NCBI RefSeq assembly: GCF_000425805.1
Contig: NZ_KE384458.1
Coordinates: forward strand, 159,859-223,858
Reading direction: 5' to 3'
DNA: 64,000 nt
DNA from: Pseudomonas vranovensis DSM 16006
GTDB lineage: Bacteria; Pseudomonadota; Gammaproteobacteria; Pseudomonadales; Pseudomonadaceae
The notes below the pieces were generated by a model. That model made no database searches, was not told the origin of the DNA, and worked only from the letters and a program-made list of their open reading frames with translations. The position numbers and the translations under genes are program-made. Below, piece by piece: positions 1-8,259 of the stretch (the stretch's first letter is position 1; each line of letters begins with the position of its first letter).

Positions 1-58
1 CCTCTGTAGCAGGAATTAGGGAGGGGCAGTCAGCCGCCAATGGTCTCAGCCCCCGGCC

Positions 59-1618
59 TCAGGAGGCAATGTTGTGCTGTCGCACTTGCTCTTCGAGGGC
101 CAGGATGAAGTCCCGGGCCGACATCGGCCGGGCGAACAGGTAGCCTTGCTGGAAGTCGACGTTGTGCCGGGCCAGGTAGTCACGCTGTGTTTCGTTTTCC
201 ACCCCTTCGGCGACGATCCCCAGGCCCAGCTTGCTCGACAGCTCGATGATGCTGTCCAGAATGTGTAGCGACAGAGCGTCCACGCCGATCATGGCAACGA
301 AACTCTGGTCGATCTTGAGGTAGTCGACCTGGAACTGACGCAGGTAGGCCAGGCTTGACTGGCCGGTGCCGAAGTCGTCCAGGGCAATCATCACTCCCAG
401 TTCATGCAGCTTGGCGAACAGTACACGGGTGACGTCGGTGGGTATGACCAGTTTGCGCTCGGTCAGCTCCAGGGTGAGATGGACCTTGCCCTTGGGGAAG
501 GTGGCGAGAAACGCCTGGCAATCTTCGTACAGCGCCAGGTCCTGGCAATGGTCGGCAGTGATGTTGATACCAATATGGAAGTCCTCGCCCAGCAGCTCGG
601 CATATGGCGCCAGCGCCCGGGCGGTGTTTTGCATCAGCTGGCGGGTCATGGGTACGATCTGGCCACTGTGCTCGGCAAAGGGGATGAACAGGTCCGGCCG
701 CACCAGGCCTTCGCGCGGGTGCTGCCAGCGCATCAATACTTCGACGCCGGCCCAGCGGTAGTCGCTCCCGCGCACTACGGGCTGAAAGTAGGGTACAAAT
801 TCATTGGCTTCCATGGCCCGCTGCAGCTCTGCCCGCGACGAGCCGGCGCGGCGCAGTTGCCAAAAGCAGGTCACGCCGGCAATGGCACCGAGTATTACCA
901 GCAAGGCGAGCAGGGCTGGAAACTCGCTGCGCATCAGTTGGCCGACTTTGTCCGGGCCATAGCCACTGTGGATCGAGAACGGGTAGCGCGTCGAAGTCAG
1001 CGCGGCGGGTGCAATGTCGGCAATGGGGGGCTGGCTGTCCTGCACCTTGCCGCTACGATCCATCCAGTACCGGCCTACTTGCAGCACCAGGTGGTTATCG
1101 ATGTCCGGCAAACGCAGGATATTGAGCAAGTGTTCGCCGTCCACCGTGGTGATGGCGCCACGCTCGCCCTCGTGGATGCGGTACACCAGCAGCGGATGCC
1201 CAGGGGTGACCGAGTTGCCACTCATCAGCCAGAGCATGCCCTGGGTGTAGTCAGCAGGGTTGACCGGCTCGGTGAAAGGGCCGAACAGCGAGCTGCAATA
1301 CAATTCGCCCTTGAACTCCAGGTTGGTGGAGCGCACGAAGGCGCGTCGGGTTACCTGGTCTCGCAGGGCCAGTTTTTCGGCCAGGCATGGCCGGCCGGCC
1401 AGGGGGAGCAGCTCTTTGGCCGCGGCAGAGATATCGTCGAGGATGCGTTCGATCTGGTTTACGGCATGCCGCGCGCTGCTTTCGCTTCGGCTCTGCAGTT
1501 CTCGCTCGGCCTGCCAGTGCATGATCAGCAAGCCGCAGATGAGAGGCAGCGCACCCACCAGCCAGGGCAGCGCAATGCGCAAGGGGCGGCGAGGGCGGCG
1601 TTGTACCGAAAGGGGCAT
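59..1618 (-). CDS. CSS-motif EAL-domain c-di-GMP phosphodiesterase
   Basis: A membrane-bound enzyme predicted to hydrolyse cyclic di-GMP. From the chosen start it has a transmembrane segment at about residues 17-35, a periplasmic CSS-motif sensor domain (CSSLFGPF is visible), a second membrane segment at about 235-255, and a C-terminal EAL domain. The signature is EVLMRW instead of strict EAL, a common active variant. NITADH, LELTERK, DDFGTG, LKIDQSF and AEGVENE are all present, so the metal and substrate residues look intact. The frame is open to a TTG at 1696, but the ATG at 1618 fits the membrane topology and was preferred. CSS-domain phosphodiesterases are known to respond to periplasmic thiol/disulfide state; applying that here is inference. 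Confidence 0.9.
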   Translation of the reverse strand: MPLSVQRRPRRPLRIALPWLVGALPLICGLLIMHWQAERELQSRSESSARHAVNQIERILDDISAAAKELLPLAGRPCLAEKLALRDQVTRRAFVRSTNLEFKGELYCSSLFGPFTEPVNPADYTQGMLWLMSGNSVTPGHPLLVYRIHEGERGAITTVDGEHLLNILRLPDIDNHLVLQVGRYWMDRSGKVQDSQPPIADIAPAALTSTRYPFSIHSGYGPDKVGQLMRSEFPALLALLVILGAIAGVTCFWQLRRAGSSRAELQRAMEANEFVPYFQPVVRGSDYRWAGVEVLMRWQHPREGLVRPDLFIPFAEHSGQIVPMTRQLMQNTARALAPYAELLGEDFHIGINITADHCQDLALYEDCQAFLATFPKGKVHLTLELTERKLVIPTDVTRVLFAKLHELGVMIALDDFGTGQSSLAYLRQFQVDYLKIDQSFVAMIGVDALSLHILDSIIELSSKLGLGIVAEGVENETQRDYLARHNVDFQQGYLFARPMSARDFILALEEQVRQHNIAS

Positions 1619-1928
1619 GGCGACTAACCTGAAAGAACACTCCAGTGCAGAGGATAGCCGTTCGTCGGCCTCGCCATCGAACTTAAAGTGCGACAAATCA
1701 TATTACGCACTGTAGAATCACCTTACGCATACAATAATAAGGTTCCTCGCGCCTTGAGGAATCAACCCGCCGAGAATGGGTCCCTATGAAGTGTCTTGGG
1801 TTCAAGCTGATCTATGGTGACTACCTCGCACGCAGTGTGAGGGGCATCTCCTGCGCGCCGCCATCTTCGCTCGACATCGATAGCAAGTAATCACTGTTTT
1901 TAGCGCTTTGATGATGAGGTAACGAGTA
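1619..1928. promoter_or_regulatory. Intergenic region upstream of hpd
   Basis: About 310 bases between two divergent genes with no convincing coding sequence. It contains a short inverted repeat, TTCCTC at 1743-1748 and GAGGAA at 1756-1761, that could be an operator or a weak stem. An AT-rich stretch at 1695-1740 is a plausible promoter zone for one or both genes. No specific factor site was recognised. Confidence 0.4.
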
Positions 1929-3005
1929 ATGGCTGACATTTTTGAAAACCCGATGGGCCTGATGGGCTTTGAATTCATCGAGTTCGCATCGCCCACCCCT
2001 GGCGCCCTTGAGCCGATCTTCCAAATCATGGGCTTTACCAAGGTCGCGACCCACCGCTCCAAGGACGTACACCTGTACCGTCAGGGCGGTATCAACCTGA
2101 TCCTGAACAACGAACCGAAAAGTATCGCCTCCTACTTTGCCGCCGAACATGGCCCGTCGGTTTGTGGCATGGCCTTTCGCGTTCGCAACGCTCATCAAGC
2201 CTACGCTCGCGCACTGGAACTCGGTGCCCAGCCGGTGGAGATCGAGACCGGCCCGATGGAGCTGCGCTTGCCGGCGATCAAGGGCATCGGCGGTGCGCCG
2301 CTGTACCTGATCGACCGTTTCGAAGAAGGCAGCTCGATCTACGATATCGACTTCAACTTCATCGAAGGTGTCGACCGTCATCCGGTAGGCGCGGGCCTGA
2401 AGATCATCGATCACCTGACCCACAACGTCTACCGCGGGCGCATGGCCTACTGGGCGGCGTTCTACGAGAAGCTGTTCAACTTCCGTGAAATCCGCTACTT
2501 CGACATCAAGGGCGAATATACCGGCCTGACCTCCAAGGCGATGACTGCACCAGACGGCATGATCCGTATCCCGCTCAACGAAGAGTCGTCCAAGGGCGCC
2601 GGGCAGATCGAAGAGTTTCTCATGCAGTTCAATGGCGAGGGCATCCAGCACGTGGCGTTCCTCACCGACGACCTGCTCAAGAGCTGGGATGCGCTGAAGA
2701 AGATGGGCATGCGCTTCATGACGGCGCCGCCGGAAACCTACTATGAAATGCTCGAAGGGCGCCTGCCAGGTCATGGCGAACCGGTTGGCGAACTGCAGGC
2801 CCGGGGTATTCTGCTCGATGGCTCTTCGCAGCCGGACGACAAGCGCTTGTTGCTGCAGATTTTCTCGGAAACCCTGATGGGGCCGGTATTCTTCGAGTTC
2901 ATTCAACGCAAGGGCGATGATGGCTTCGGCGAAGGCAACTTCAAGGCATTGTTCGAGTCGATCGAACGCGACCAGGTACGTCGCGGTGTATTGAACGCCG
3001 AGTAA
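1929..3005 (+). CDS. hpd: 4-hydroxyphenylpyruvate dioxygenase
   Basis: Converts 4-hydroxyphenylpyruvate to homogentisate in tyrosine catabolism, using Fe(II) and O2. The 358-residue length is standard for the bacterial enzyme. The protein has two vicinal-oxygen-chelate domains. The iron ligands are visible as His162 (in DHLTHN), His241 (in IQHVAF) and Glu323 (in FFEFIQ). The C-terminal helix with GDDGFGEGNF is typical. The gene stands alone, with no homogentisate pathway genes beside it, and is followed by a strong terminator. In P. putida KT2440 I recall hpd lying near a PfpI-family gene and mexEF-oprN, as it does here. Confidence 0.97.
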   Translation: MADIFENPMGLMGFEFIEFASPTPGALEPIFQIMGFTKVATHRSKDVHLYRQGGINLILNNEPKSIASYFAAEHGPSVCGMAFRVRNAHQAYARALELGAQPVEIETGPMELRLPAIKGIGGAPLYLIDRFEEGSSIYDIDFNFIEGVDRHPVGAGLKIIDHLTHNVYRGRMAYWAAFYEKLFNFREIRYFDIKGEYTGLTSKAMTAPDGMIRIPLNEESSKGAGQIEEFLMQFNGEGIQHVAFLTDDLLKSWDALKKMGMRFMTAPPETYYEMLEGRLPGHGEPVGELQARGILLDGSSQPDDKRLLLQIFSETLMGPVFFEFIQRKGDDGFGEGNFKALFESIERDQVRRGVLNAE

Positions 3006-3020
3006 GCGTCACCGATAGAC

Positions 3021-3056
3021 AAAAAGGCCATTGAGGGTTTCCTCAATGGCCTTTTT
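3021..3056. terminator. Bidirectional rho-independent terminator
   Basis: A 16-base perfect stem (3021-3036 pairs with 3041-3056) with a GTTT loop. It has A-runs on the left and T-runs on the right, so it can end transcription of hpd on the plus strand and of the converging CSS-domain gene, whose stop codon lies 6 bases away. Confidence 0.95.
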
Positions 3057-3062
3057 TGTACC

Positions 3063-3863
3063 TCACCGCGGGCGAGGTGCAGGGGCTCGTTTTCTTCTGA
3101 ACATGGCCCAATAGGCAACGGCAGAGGTCATGATGCCAACCAGCAGCAGCGAGGGCAAAGTCGCTGTAACCGCCTGTTGTATCGAGCGTCGGGTGTAGGT
3201 GTCCGGGTAGCCGGCATGCACGGTATAGCGGTATTGCTTGGAAACCAACTGCAGCGTGTCTTCTTCATGATTCGGTGTTTGCTCGAATGTGCCGTTCCCG
3301 GTAGCCCAGACATATTGCGGGCCGAACTGCAGGTTCAGCACCACCTCGTTCTGGAAGCCCAGCAGTTCACGTTGCAACACTTGAAGGTTGGCCAGCGCCA
3401 GCACGCCGTAGGGGTATTCCTGCAGTCGATAGATCAGCACGCCGGCGTCAGGCGTGGCCTCTCCGCTGGGGTCTACGCGCAGGCGCATATCGAGAAAGCT
3501 GCCCGGATCGATCACCCGCTGGTAATCGCCGTACAACGTGCTGCAAAAAACGCGGTTTTCCTTTACCAGCATCAGCGAGCGTACATTGGGCTGCCTGATT
3601 GCGGTCTGCCGCAACTCGGGCAGGGCGGTGTCGCACGACTCCTGGGCCAGAGCCAGTGCCTGGCTACTTGCCGCATGCAACGTACTCATGACGTGATCAA
3701 TGGCGTAAATCGCTTCGCGTGCAGTGACTTCGATCGTTTCATCCTGCTTGCGTTCGACTTGCAGTGCAAGCACCAGCAAGCCACAGGCAACAGGGGCCAG
3801 GCCAATCAACAGCGTTATCAGGAATTCGACCAGACTGCGGCCGGCGTAGGAGTGGGGAACCAT
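3063..3863 (-). CDS. CSS-motif sensor protein without EAL domain
   Basis: A 266-residue membrane protein with a transmembrane segment at about 10-32, a periplasmic CSS-type domain (VFCSTLYGDYQRV, with the paired Cys in QESCDTA) and a second transmembrane segment near 235-252. It ends in a short basic tail, FRRKRAPAPRPR. It aligns with the sensor half of the EAL protein on the other side of hpd but stops where the EAL domain would begin. The terminator starts 6 bases after the stop, so no EAL remnant is present. The start at 3863 has an AAGGCG ribosome site. It may act as a stand-alone sensor or partner, or be a truncated phosphodiesterase; nothing shows which. Confidence 0.8.
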   Translation of the reverse strand: MVPHSYAGRSLVEFLITLLIGLAPVACGLLVLALQVERKQDETIEVTAREAIYAIDHVMSTLHAASSQALALAQESCDTALPELRQTAIRQPNVRSLMLVKENRVFCSTLYGDYQRVIDPGSFLDMRLRVDPSGEATPDAGVLIYRLQEYPYGVLALANLQVLQRELLGFQNEVVLNLQFGPQYVWATGNGTFEQTPNHEEDTLQLVSKQYRYTVHAGYPDTYTRRSIQQAVTATLPSLLLVGIMTSAVAYWAMFRRKRAPAPRPR

Positions 3864-3976
3864 GGACGTTTCGCCTTCATGCCAAAGTGTAAGCCCTGAG
3901 CATAAGGTCACAGGCAATGGGCCGCCTGTAGGCACCATTGTCGGTCCTTGTAGTCTTTGTAAGCGCAGCGTTGTCG

Positions 3977-4681
3977 TCAGCTGGGCTTTGCCCCTGCCAG
4001 CGCTTTGACCACCAGGTTCGCCACTGCACCCCCTGAGGCCGGATTCTGACCGGTGATCAGGCGGCCTTCCTTCTGGTCGGCAATGGCAAAGGCCTGCCAG
4101 GGATCTTCTGCCTTGCGGTAAAGCCCGCCCCGGGCACCCAGCTCGGTTTCGGTCAGGTAGGGCACGACCTTGTCGAGCTCGGCCAGTTGCTCCTCGACGT
4201 TGGAGAACCCGGTCACTTCGCGGTCCTTGACCAGCAACGTATTGTCGCTGAGCTTGATGTTGAGCAGCCCGACAGCGCCGTGGCACACCGACGCCACCAC
4301 GCCGCCGGCCTCGAAGATCTTGCGGGCCAGCTCCTGCAGGCCGGTGTTCTCCGGAAAGTCCCAGATCACGCCATGGCCGCCGGCATAGTAGATGGCCACG
4401 TAGTCCTGTGCCTTGACCTGGCCGGGGCTCAGGGTCGTGCCCAGGCGATTCATGAACGCCTTGTCGTTGTACCAGGACCAGTCGATATCCTGGGCCATGC
4501 TCAGACTGTGCGGGTCGATGGGGACATAGCCGCCCGCAGGGCTGACGTAGTCGACCTTGTAGCCCGCCTTTTCGACTGTATCGGCGAAATGGACGGCTTC
4601 ACCCAGCCACAGCCCGGTGGGGCGCTTGAGCGTCGGGTATTTGGCCGTATTGGTCAGGACTACCAGCATTTTCTTGCTCAT
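3977..4681 (-). CDS. DJ-1/PfpI family protein (type 1 glutamine amidotransferase-like)
   Basis: A 234-residue cytoplasmic protein of the DJ-1/PfpI superfamily. The nucleophile elbow is VASVCHGAVG with the conserved Cys-His pair, and the AGGHGVIWDF loop is also typical. Family members act as glyoxalase III, deglycase-like enzymes or chaperones of the HchA type; the activity here cannot be assigned from sequence alone. The ATG at 4681 follows GGGAGCC and was chosen over an in-frame ATG 45 bases upstream that lacks a good ribosome site. Confidence 0.9.
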   Translation of the reverse strand: MSKKMLVVLTNTAKYPTLKRPTGLWLGEAVHFADTVEKAGYKVDYVSPAGGYVPIDPHSLSMAQDIDWSWYNDKAFMNRLGTTLSPGQVKAQDYVAIYYAGGHGVIWDFPENTGLQELARKIFEAGGVVASVCHGAVGLLNIKLSDNTLLVKDREVTGFSNVEEQLAELDKVVPYLTETELGARGGLYRKAEDPWQAFAIADQKEGRLITGQNPASGGAVANLVVKALAGAKPS

Positions 4682-4831
4682 CACCAGGCTCCCTTCACTG
4701 GATCGGACCCGGTACGCCCGGATCACCGAGGAAAACCTCTACAGCATAGTAGTGACTGGCCTGGACGCCATTGCTCGGACGCTATGCTAGCCTTCACCCG
4801 TCCAACGTATGAACGCGAGAGTTGAACCACT

Positions 4832-5290
4832 ATGAGCAACCCGGCAACGCAAACGGATGAATTCATGCAGGCGGCAATCGACGAAGCCCGCCAGGGACTG
4901 GCCGAAGGAGGCATTCCGATCGGTTCAGTGATCGTCCACAAGGGGCGCATCATCGGCCGTGGGCACAACCGTCGGGTGCAATCCGGCAGTGCAATCCTGC
5001 ATGGCGAAATGGATGCCCTGGAGAATGCCGGTCGCCAGCCGGCCACGGTGTATGCCGAGTCAACTCTGTACACCACCTTGTCACCCTGTGCGATGTGCAG
5101 CGGCGCCATCCTGCTGTACGGGATCAAGCGGGTGATCGTGGGCGAGCACCAGACGTTCATGGGCGAGGAAGATCTGCTCAAGTCCCGGGGCGTGAGCCTT
5201 GAAGTGCAGCACAATGCGGCCTGCATCAGCATGATGAATGATTTCATTGCCGCCCGTCCCGAACTCTGGGACGAAGACATCGGCCGCTAG
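4832..5290 (+). CDS. Fcy1-type cytosine/nucleoside deaminase
   Basis: A 152-residue zinc-dependent deaminase of the CDA fold. The zinc site is HGEMD (His, with the catalytic Glu) and SPCAMC (two Cys). The stretch around LYTTLSP, the GIKRVIVGE segment and the C-terminal ARPELWDEDIGR closely resemble yeast cytosine deaminase Fcy1 and not E. coli CodA, which belongs to the amidohydrolase family. The likely reaction is cytosine to uracil plus ammonia in pyrimidine salvage, but other nucleobase substrates are possible. The gene stands alone between a minus-strand DJ-1 gene and the end of the ybhN-like gene. Confidence 0.88.
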   Translation: MSNPATQTDEFMQAAIDEARQGLAEGGIPIGSVIVHKGRIIGRGHNRRVQSGSAILHGEMDALENAGRQPATVYAESTLYTTLSPCAMCSGAILLYGIKRVIVGEHQTFMGEEDLLKSRGVSLEVQHNAACISMMNDFIAARPELWDEDIGR

Positions 5291-5312
5291 CGCCGGCCCC
5301 CGCCGCGCGTGC

Positions 5313-6272
5313 TCAGCCAGTGCTGCCTGAGCGCGCCCCTCGGGTGCGCTGACTGGCCAGGCGTTCGAGCACCAGGTAGACCAGGCCTGCCACCATCAAC
5401 GGCAATAGGAAGTACACCGCCCGGTAGCCGATCAGTGCTGCCAGCAGGGTACCCTTGCTGAAGCTGCCTTGCAGCAGGGTAAGGAACACCGTTTCCAGTA
5501 CACCCAGTCCCGCCGGTATATGGGTGATCACCCCAGCGATACTGCTGATCAACAACACCGCCAGGATCGTCGGATAACCGACCTTGTCCGGGAGCAGGCT
5601 GTACACCACCCAAGCCATCAGCGCCCAGTTGCAGGCGCCCATCACTGCCTGCAGTGCTGCCATCTTCAGCGATGGCAGGCTGATCTCGTGGCCGCGCAGT
5701 TGCCAGGTGCGACGCCGTGCAAAGCGGCAGGCCAGTAGATAGGCAGCGGCCAGCACCAGCAACAGCACACCGATCAGGCGCAGGCCGTTGCTGCCGATTT
5801 CGAGCCCCGCAGGCAAGCGCGGCAAACCGCAGACAAACAAGGCGCCGGCCAGGATGAAATAACCGAGCCAGTTGGTGACAAGCCCCAGGCTGAGAATCCT
5901 GGTGATGGTGGCCACCGGTAGGCCAAGACGCGAGTACAGGCGGTAGCGCAAGGCAATGGCTCCCACCCAGGCGCTGAGATTGAGGTTGAACGCATAGCAC
6001 ACGAAGGCCAGCGGCAGTACCTGGCGCGCCGGTAGCGAATGGCCGGTGTAGCGCCGTCCGATCAGATCGAAACAGCTGAACAGGGCAAAGCTGCAGGCGC
6101 TGACCAGTACAGCCAACGCCAGTGTCTGCCAGCGGTAGGCGACCAGGGCGTGGCGCACTTCCTGCCAGTCCAGATTCTTGAGCAAAGAGAACAGCAACAC
6201 CGGCACCAGGATGAAGAACGCCAGGGTCAGGGCTTTTCGGGCGAGTTGCCAGCGCTTGCCGTGCATGTTCAT
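5313..6272 (-). CDS. YbhN-like lysylphosphatidylglycerol synthase transmembrane-domain protein
   Basis: A 319-residue polytopic inner-membrane protein (about eight predicted helices) of the UPF0104/LPG_synthase_TM family, with the family segment AWVGAIALRYRLYSRLG and the GLGVLETVFL motif. It has the membrane part only, with no C-terminal synthetase domain. In E. coli, ybhN lies in the same order after ybhP and clsB, and YhdP/YbhN-type proteins are discussed in lipid transport. The start at 6272 overlaps the clsB stop as ATGA, which supports translational coupling and fixes the start. Confidence 0.88.
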   Translation of the reverse strand: MNMHGKRWQLARKALTLAFFILVPVLLFSLLKNLDWQEVRHALVAYRWQTLALAVLVSACSFALFSCFDLIGRRYTGHSLPARQVLPLAFVCYAFNLNLSAWVGAIALRYRLYSRLGLPVATITRILSLGLVTNWLGYFILAGALFVCGLPRLPAGLEIGSNGLRLIGVLLLVLAAAYLLACRFARRRTWQLRGHEISLPSLKMAALQAVMGACNWALMAWVVYSLLPDKVGYPTILAVLLISSIAGVITHIPAGLGVLETVFLTLLQGSFSKGTLLAALIGYRAVYFLLPLMVAGLVYLVLERLASQRTRGARSGSTG

Positions 6273-7480
6273 GTCGTCTTGCCTGCGGGTTGATGATCGG
6301 CTGGCCAGGCCTTGAGGCGCAACACGTGTGCGGGTAGCCAGCCGACCATGGCCGGGAAGTGGCGGATAAAGTGAAAGCTCAGGAAGATCAGTGGCGCACG
6401 CCACCAGTAGCCGCGCAGGACACGCTGCAGGCTCACCGGTTTGCAGCGGTGTCTGCACAACTCCTGCAGGTGCTCGTGCAAACGCTCATTGAGGGCCTGG
6501 TCGTGGATCATCAGGTTGGCCTCGAGGTTCAACGACAAGCTCAAGGGGTCGAGGTTACTTGAGCCCACCGTTGACCAGTGGTGGTCGATCACGGCCACCT
6601 TGCCATGCAGCGGTCGTTCGCAGTACTCGAAGATCCGCACGCCGTCGCGCAGCAGGTAGTTGTACAGCAGGCGCGAACACAGGCGCACCAGCGGCATGTC
6701 CGGCATGCCTTGCAGCACCAGGGTGACCTTGACGCCGCGTCGGGCGGCATTGCGCAGGGTGCGCAGCAGGCGATAGCCGGGGAAGAAATAGGCATTGGCA
6801 ATGATGATGCGCTCGCGCGCGGCGCCAATGGCCTTGAGGTAGTGGCGCTCGATGTCGTTGGGGTGGTCCAGGTTGTCGCGGATGCTCAAGGTCATGCTGG
6901 CCTGGGTGCTGTCGGCGGCCAGGGGCAGGGCGCGTTGCCACCAACGGTGGCTGCGACGCCGCAACTGGGCGGATTCGGCCAGCAACGTCAGGGTGGCCTG
7001 GCGCAAGTCGGCCACGATGGGGCCCCGGACTTGTACGGCGTAGTCCTGCTTGGCCATGGGGCCGAAGTCGGCCAGGTGATCGGCGCTGTAGTTAATGCCG
7101 CCGACAAAGCCGACCTCGCCGTCGATCACCAGGATCTTGCGGTGCAAGCGACGGAACAGGTTGGTGCGCATGCCCAGGCGTTTGGGACGTGGATCGAATG
7201 CCAGCAGCTGCACGCCGGCATCGTACAGGGCCTTGAGGTAATCGTGACTGAGGTCGGCGGTGCCATAGCCGTCAACCAGCATCTGTACCCGTACGCCACG
7301 GCGTGCGGCGTCGATCAGCAACTGCTGCAGTTGGCGGCCGACCTTGTCTTCGAAAATGATGAAGGTTTCCAGCAGGATCTCTTCGCGCGCCTGTTCAATG
7401 GCGGCGAAGGCACTGGGGAAATAGTCCTCGCCATTGATCAACAACCGGACCTGGTTATCGGTACGCCATTGCTCGTTCAC
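6269..7480 (-). CDS. clsB: Cardiolipin synthase B-like phospholipase D family enzyme
   Basis: A 403-residue phospholipase-D superfamily protein with two HKD motifs: HRKILVIDGEVGFVGG in the first half and HGKVAVIDHHWSTVGSSN in the second. This matches ClsB (YbhO), which makes cardiolipin by phosphatidyl transfer at the inner membrane. There is no strong N-terminal membrane segment, as in ClsB. The start is GTG at 7480, which overlaps the preceding stop as GTGA; the longer open frame upstream is a shadow of the neighbouring gene. It sits between ybhP-like and ybhN-like genes, as in E. coli. Confidence 0.92.
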   Translation of the reverse strand: MNEQWRTDNQVRLLINGEDYFPSAFAAIEQAREEILLETFIIFEDKVGRQLQQLLIDAARRGVRVQMLVDGYGTADLSHDYLKALYDAGVQLLAFDPRPKRLGMRTNLFRRLHRKILVIDGEVGFVGGINYSADHLADFGPMAKQDYAVQVRGPIVADLRQATLTLLAESAQLRRRSHRWWQRALPLAADSTQASMTLSIRDNLDHPNDIERHYLKAIGAARERIIIANAYFFPGYRLLRTLRNAARRGVKVTLVLQGMPDMPLVRLCSRLLYNYLLRDGVRIFEYCERPLHGKVAVIDHHWSTVGSSNLDPLSLSLNLEANLMIHDQALNERLHEHLQELCRHRCKPVSLQRVLRGYWWRAPLIFLSFHFIRHFPAMVGWLPAHVLRLKAWPADHQPAGKTT

Positions 7481-8259
7481 CAGCGCACCTCCACGGCCAG
7501 GGGCAAGTGATCGGACAGGTGCGTCCAGGGTTTGCGGGCCATGACCTTGGGCGCATGGGCCCGAGCGTTGCGCAAGTAGATACGATCCAGGCACAGCAGC
7601 GGCCAACGGGCTGGAAAGCTGCGGGCCGGGCGACCATAGGCCTGGGTGAAGACTTCATGCAGGCCGCAGCCTGCCAGGGTTGCATCCGCACGCCGGCGCC
7701 AATCGTTGAAGTCGCCGGCAACAATGACCGGTGCCGTCGGGGGCAGGCTATCGAGCAGCTGACACAACAGGCGTACCTGTTGCTGGCGCTGGCGTTCGTC
7801 AAGGCCCAGGTGCACACAAATGGCGTGCAGCTCCATCGCGCCGGGCAGTGTCAGCACCGAGTGCAGCAAGCCACGTTGCTCACTGCCTTTGACACTCACG
7901 TCCAGATTGCTGTGGCGCACGATCGGGTACTTGGACAGCAGGGCGTTGCCGTGCTCGCCATCGGGATACACCGCATTGCGCCCGTAGGCGAACACCGGCC
8001 ATAGGCTGTCGGCGAGAAACTCGTACTGCGGTACATCCGACCAGTTGCGGTGACGGCGCCCATGTCGACGGTGGCTGCCGAGCACTTCCTGGAGAAACAC
8101 CAGGTCGGCATCTTCGCTGCGCACGGCTTCGCGCAGTTCGGGCAGTACATAGTGACGATTCAGGGCGCTGAAGCCCTTGTGGACGTTTACCGTCAGCACC
8201 CGCACATGGTCTACGGCCGGGGCCGCAGCCAGCGATTCCTTGGGCTGCGCCTGACTCAT
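7477..8259 (-). CDS. Endonuclease/exonuclease/phosphatase family protein (YbhP-like)
   Basis: A 260-residue metal-dependent phosphodiesterase fold. NVHKGFSALNRH holds the first Asn, FLQEVLGS the metal-binding Glu, VHLGLDERQR, GDFNDW and LSDHLPLAVEV complete the active site, so the enzyme looks intact. The order with clsB and ybhN matches E. coli ybhP-clsB-ybhN, which suggests a substrate in membrane lipid metabolism. The ATG at 8259 overlaps the stop of the upstream sensor kinase (ATGA). Confidence 0.9.
   Translation of the reverse strand: MSQAQPKESLAAAPAVDHVRVLTVNVHKGFSALNRHYVLPELREAVRSEDADLVFLQEVLGSHRRHGRRHRNWSDVPQYEFLADSLWPVFAYGRNAVYPDGEHGNALLSKYPIVRHSNLDVSVKGSEQRGLLHSVLTLPGAMELHAICVHLGLDERQRQQQVRLLCQLLDSLPPTAPVIVAGDFNDWRRRADATLAGCGLHEVFTQAYGRPARSFPARWPLLCLDRIYLRNARAHAPKVMARKPWTHLSDHLPLAVEVRW

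Noticed and set aside
404..1627. Long plus-strand open frame opposite the EAL gene
   Set aside because: Composition is a mirror of the high-GC coding strand, it has no ribosome site, and the minus-strand frame carries an intact EAL domain.
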